Shown here: positions 62,431-64,000 of the stretch, one piece after another
How positions within the stretch are numbered: position 1 is the stretch's first letter
Layout: each line of letters starts with the position of its first letter
Origin: an uncultured Paracoccaceae bacterium
GTDB taxonomy: Bacteria > Pseudomonadota > Alphaproteobacteria > Rhodobacterales > Rhodobacteraceae
Reading direction: 5' to 3'
Assembly (NCBI GenBank): GCA_947499725.1
Contig: CANMPK010000001.1
Coordinates: forward strand, 1,288,057 to 1,352,056
DNA: 64,000 nucleotides
The notes under the pieces: generated by a model
Database searches by the model: none
What the model was told of the DNA's origin: nothing
What the model saw: the letters and a program-made list of their open reading frames with translations, nothing else
Translations under genes and position numbers: made by a program

Positions 62431-63189
62431 ATGATCACTTTGTCTCTGGTGGGTATTGGCTCTGGCAATCCAGATCACCTGACCCGTCAGGCGATTGATG
62501 TGTTAAGCGCCGCTGATGTGATCCTGCTGCCCCGCAAAGGCGACGAGAAAACCACGCTGGCTGATGTGCGCCGCGATATTGTGGATCGTTTGCTGACAGG
62601 TTCCCCCAAGGTGGTGGAATTTGACTATCCTGTGCGTGATGCAAAGACCCCGAAGTATCTGGATGGGGTCAATACGTGGCATGATGCTTTGGCGGGCATC
62701 TGGGCGGAACTGATCACGGCCCATGCGGGTGCTGATGCCAACGTGGCCCTGATGGTTTGGGGGGACCCTTCCCTGTATGACAGCACATTGCGCATTGCTG
62801 ATCGGGTGAAAGCCAAGGGGCTGGATCTAGATGTGTCGGTCGTACCGGGCATCACCAGCTTGCAAATGTTGACGGCGGCTTTTGCCATTCCAGTCAACAG
62901 CTTAGGCAATTCTTTCTTGGTGACGACAGGCCGCAAGCTGCGTGAAGGTGGTTGGCCATCTGGTGTAGATACGGTGGCTGTGATGCTGGATGGGGAATGC
63001 TCGTTCCAGCCTATCTCAGACACAGATGTGACCATCTATTGGGGCGCCTATGTGGGCATGCCACAGCAGGTTTTGATTTCAGGCGCATTATCTGAGGTCG
63101 GTGACAAAATCACAAAAGCCCGCGCGGCAGCACGGGCTGATGAAGGGTGGATTATGGATATCTACCTGATGCGCAAAGCCGCGGTTTAA
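62431..63189 (+). CDS. cobF: Precorrin-6A synthase (deacetylating)
   Basis: Methylates C-1 and removes the acetyl group of precorrin-5. It has 252 residues, with GIGSGNPDHLTRQAIDVL at the start and MVWGDPSLYDSTLRIA in the active region. It is specific to the aerobic route. It is the last gene of the riboswitch operon, and its TAA overlaps the stop of the minus-strand PagL-like gene within TTAA. Confidence 0.96.
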   Translation: MITLSLVGIGSGNPDHLTRQAIDVLSAADVILLPRKGDEKTTLADVRRDIVDRLLTGSPKVVEFDYPVRDAKTPKYLDGVNTWHDALAGIWAELITAHAGADANVALMVWGDPSLYDSTLRIADRVKAKGLDLDVSVVPGITSLQMLTAAFAIPVNSLGNSFLVTTGRKLREGGWPSGVDTVAVMLDGECSFQPISDTDVTIYWGAYVGMPQQVLISGALSEVGDKITKARAAARADEGWIMDIYLMRKAAV

Positions 63190-63710
63190 CGCAGCGGGAT
63201 GCTGACCCGTGCTTGAACAGTCTCAACACCCGGGTTGTTGCTGTAGATTTCAAGGTTCGAGCGGTGGTCGTAACTGATCGCATAGCGCCAACCCGCATTG
63301 TTTTCATAGCCCACTTCGATACCAGAGCGGAACTCAATCGGGCCACCCAGATCAAAGCCGCTGCCAGGCTCATACAGGCCAACCATGGCGTGCAATTCAG
63401 TATAGAATGGGCTGGTACGACCAAGGTCGACCTTCCAAGTTTGCCCTGCCCCAATCCAAGCCTCGCCGTTTTCACCTAAGGAAAACCCAATCGCATGGCC
63501 AAACGGGCCATTGCGGTGACCTAAATCATAGCGGACGTAAATTTCGTTAGCGACAGAGGCTTGGCGTTCGATGATTTGACCACCGGAAATCGAAAAACGT
63601 GGTGTGACGTCGCTGCGCCCCAAACACCCATTTTCTGTGCCACAATGGTTGCTGGTCATATCAAACAAACCACCCAGCAAAAGAAGCGCTGCAAAAGTAC
63701 CGTCGGCCAT
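63186..63710 (-). CDS. PagL-like acyloxyacyl hydrolase (outer membrane)
   Basis: A 174-residue protein that appears to form an outer-membrane beta-barrel with alternating residues and a short hydrophobic N-terminus. Near the C-terminus, SYDHRSNLEIYSNNPG carries the H-x-S pattern of the lipid A 3-O-deacylase PagL, with NPG following as in the family. A Glu (residue 155 or nearby) could complete the triad. The ATG at 63710 follows AGGTGGAG by 6 bases; a GTG at 63722 is possible. Lipid A remodelling is inferred from the family. Confidence 0.78.
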   Translation of the reverse strand: MADGTFAALLLLGGLFDMTSNHCGTENGCLGRSDVTPRFSISGGQIIERQASVANEIYVRYDLGHRNGPFGHAIGFSLGENGEAWIGAGQTWKVDLGRTSPFYTELHAMVGLYEPGSGFDLGGPIEFRSGIEVGYENNAGWRYAISYDHRSNLEIYSNNPGVETVQARVSIPLR

Positions 63711-63883
63711 TGTTGTCTCCACCTGTTGCGAAACTGACTCTCTTGTAACGTGCAGAGCCGATAAGTCTAGATTGCAAAGGGGCTGCCAAGTGAAATGTTG
63801 TTGGCTTTCTGCATTGGCCCGTAGCCCGCCACCCCGTTCAAGGGCTTATGATTTGGAATACTTGCTCTGTTGCCTAAAACAAC

Positions 63884-63915
63884 AAAGCCCGCGACCAAGA
63901 AGGTCACGGGCTTTT
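63884..63915 (-). terminator. Terminator of the rRNA operon
   Basis: AAAGCCCG(C)GACC pairs with GGTC(A)CGGGCTTT around an AAGAA loop. On the minus strand it is followed by a T-rich run. It lies about 37 bases past the 3' end of the 5S gene, with no tRNA between. Confidence 0.85.
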
Positions 63916-63951
63916 GTTATATTTCATCGTCGAGAGATATTGGTTGTTTAT

Positions 63952-64000
63952 TAGGTTTGGCGATGCCCTACTCTCCCACAGCTTAAGCAGCAGTACCATC
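63952..64000 (-). rRNA. 5S rRNA, 3' end (partial, runs off the window)
   Basis: The reverse complement ends GTGGGAGAGTAGGGCATCGCC, the conserved 3' part of alphaproteobacterial 5S rRNA, preceded by GATGGTACTGCTGCTTAAGC. The rest of the rRNA operon should lie to the right. The exact 3' end may differ by a few bases. Confidence 0.9.

Overview
The window looks like a chromosomal segment of a roseobacter-type alphaproteobacterium (Rhodobacterales). Signs are the hom-glpX-recJ cluster, DUF3572 and DUF1636 proteins, an aerobic (CobG/CobF/CobN) cobalamin cluster behind a B12 riboswitch, an H-NOX/diguanylate cyclase pair, a malic enzyme-phosphotransacetylase fusion, and alphaproteobacterial tRNA-Glu and 5S rRNA sequences. 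The genus cannot be fixed from the sequence. I see no prophage, insertion sequence or CRISPR array; most of the window is core metabolism with small accessory pockets.

Layout. 1-3.4 kb: cupin protein, FadJ-like beta-oxidation enzyme, convergent sulfotransferase. 3.4-5.9 kb: a membrane protein that looks like an M48 peptidase without its catalytic residues, and a secreted SPOR protein. 5.9-10.4 kb: nucleoside salvage operon cdd-deoA-deoB-add-upp. 10.6-17.8 kb: malic enzyme, propionyl-CoA synthetase (behind a cluster of TTTGCAAA-like sites), cold-shock protein, NAD kinase, glyA. 17.8-21.2 kb: a small membrane protein, an esterase-like hydrolase, then about 1.1 kb without a convincing gene and an AT-rich orphan coiled-coil gene; this is the most accessory-looking stretch. 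21.2-28 kb: lepA, then arsR-arsC-acr3-gapdh-arsJ, in which GAPDH and ArsJ provide arsenate efflux as 1-arseno-3-phosphoglycerate, and an Lrp regulator. 28-28.7 kb: a gene-free region with an 18-bp palindrome and DnaA-box-like 9-mers. 28.7-34.2 kb: pirin, hom-glpX-recJ, two identical tRNA-Glu genes.

34.2-44.2 kb is signalling and envelope: an H-NOX-fold protein overlapping a diguanylate cyclase, a DUF4153 membrane protein, a HAD phosphatase, DUF3572, a PleD-like cyclase with degenerate receivers, an ECF sigma/putative anti-sigma/periplasmic metal-sensor operon, a secreted four-EF-hand protein, a Nudix hydrolase and a DMT transporter. 44.2-48.9 kb (minus strand): cobO, cobQ, modA, modB, modC. 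49-63.2 kb (plus strand): a cobalamin riboswitch followed by a DUF1636 protein, cobW, cobN, cobG, cobH, cobI, cobJ, cobL, cobE, cobM, cobB, cobA and cobF, most overlapping by a few bases, with cobK antisense between cobJ and cobL. The right edge holds a PagL-like outer-membrane enzyme and the 3' end of a 5S rRNA gene on the minus strand with its terminator.

The most unusual points are lost key residues in recognisable families (M48-like protein without HExxH, H-NOX with Pro where the heme His is expected, PleD-like receiver with Asn at residue 53), the orphan locus at 19-21 kb, and several compact regulatory structures. I did not find a clearly new multi-gene system.
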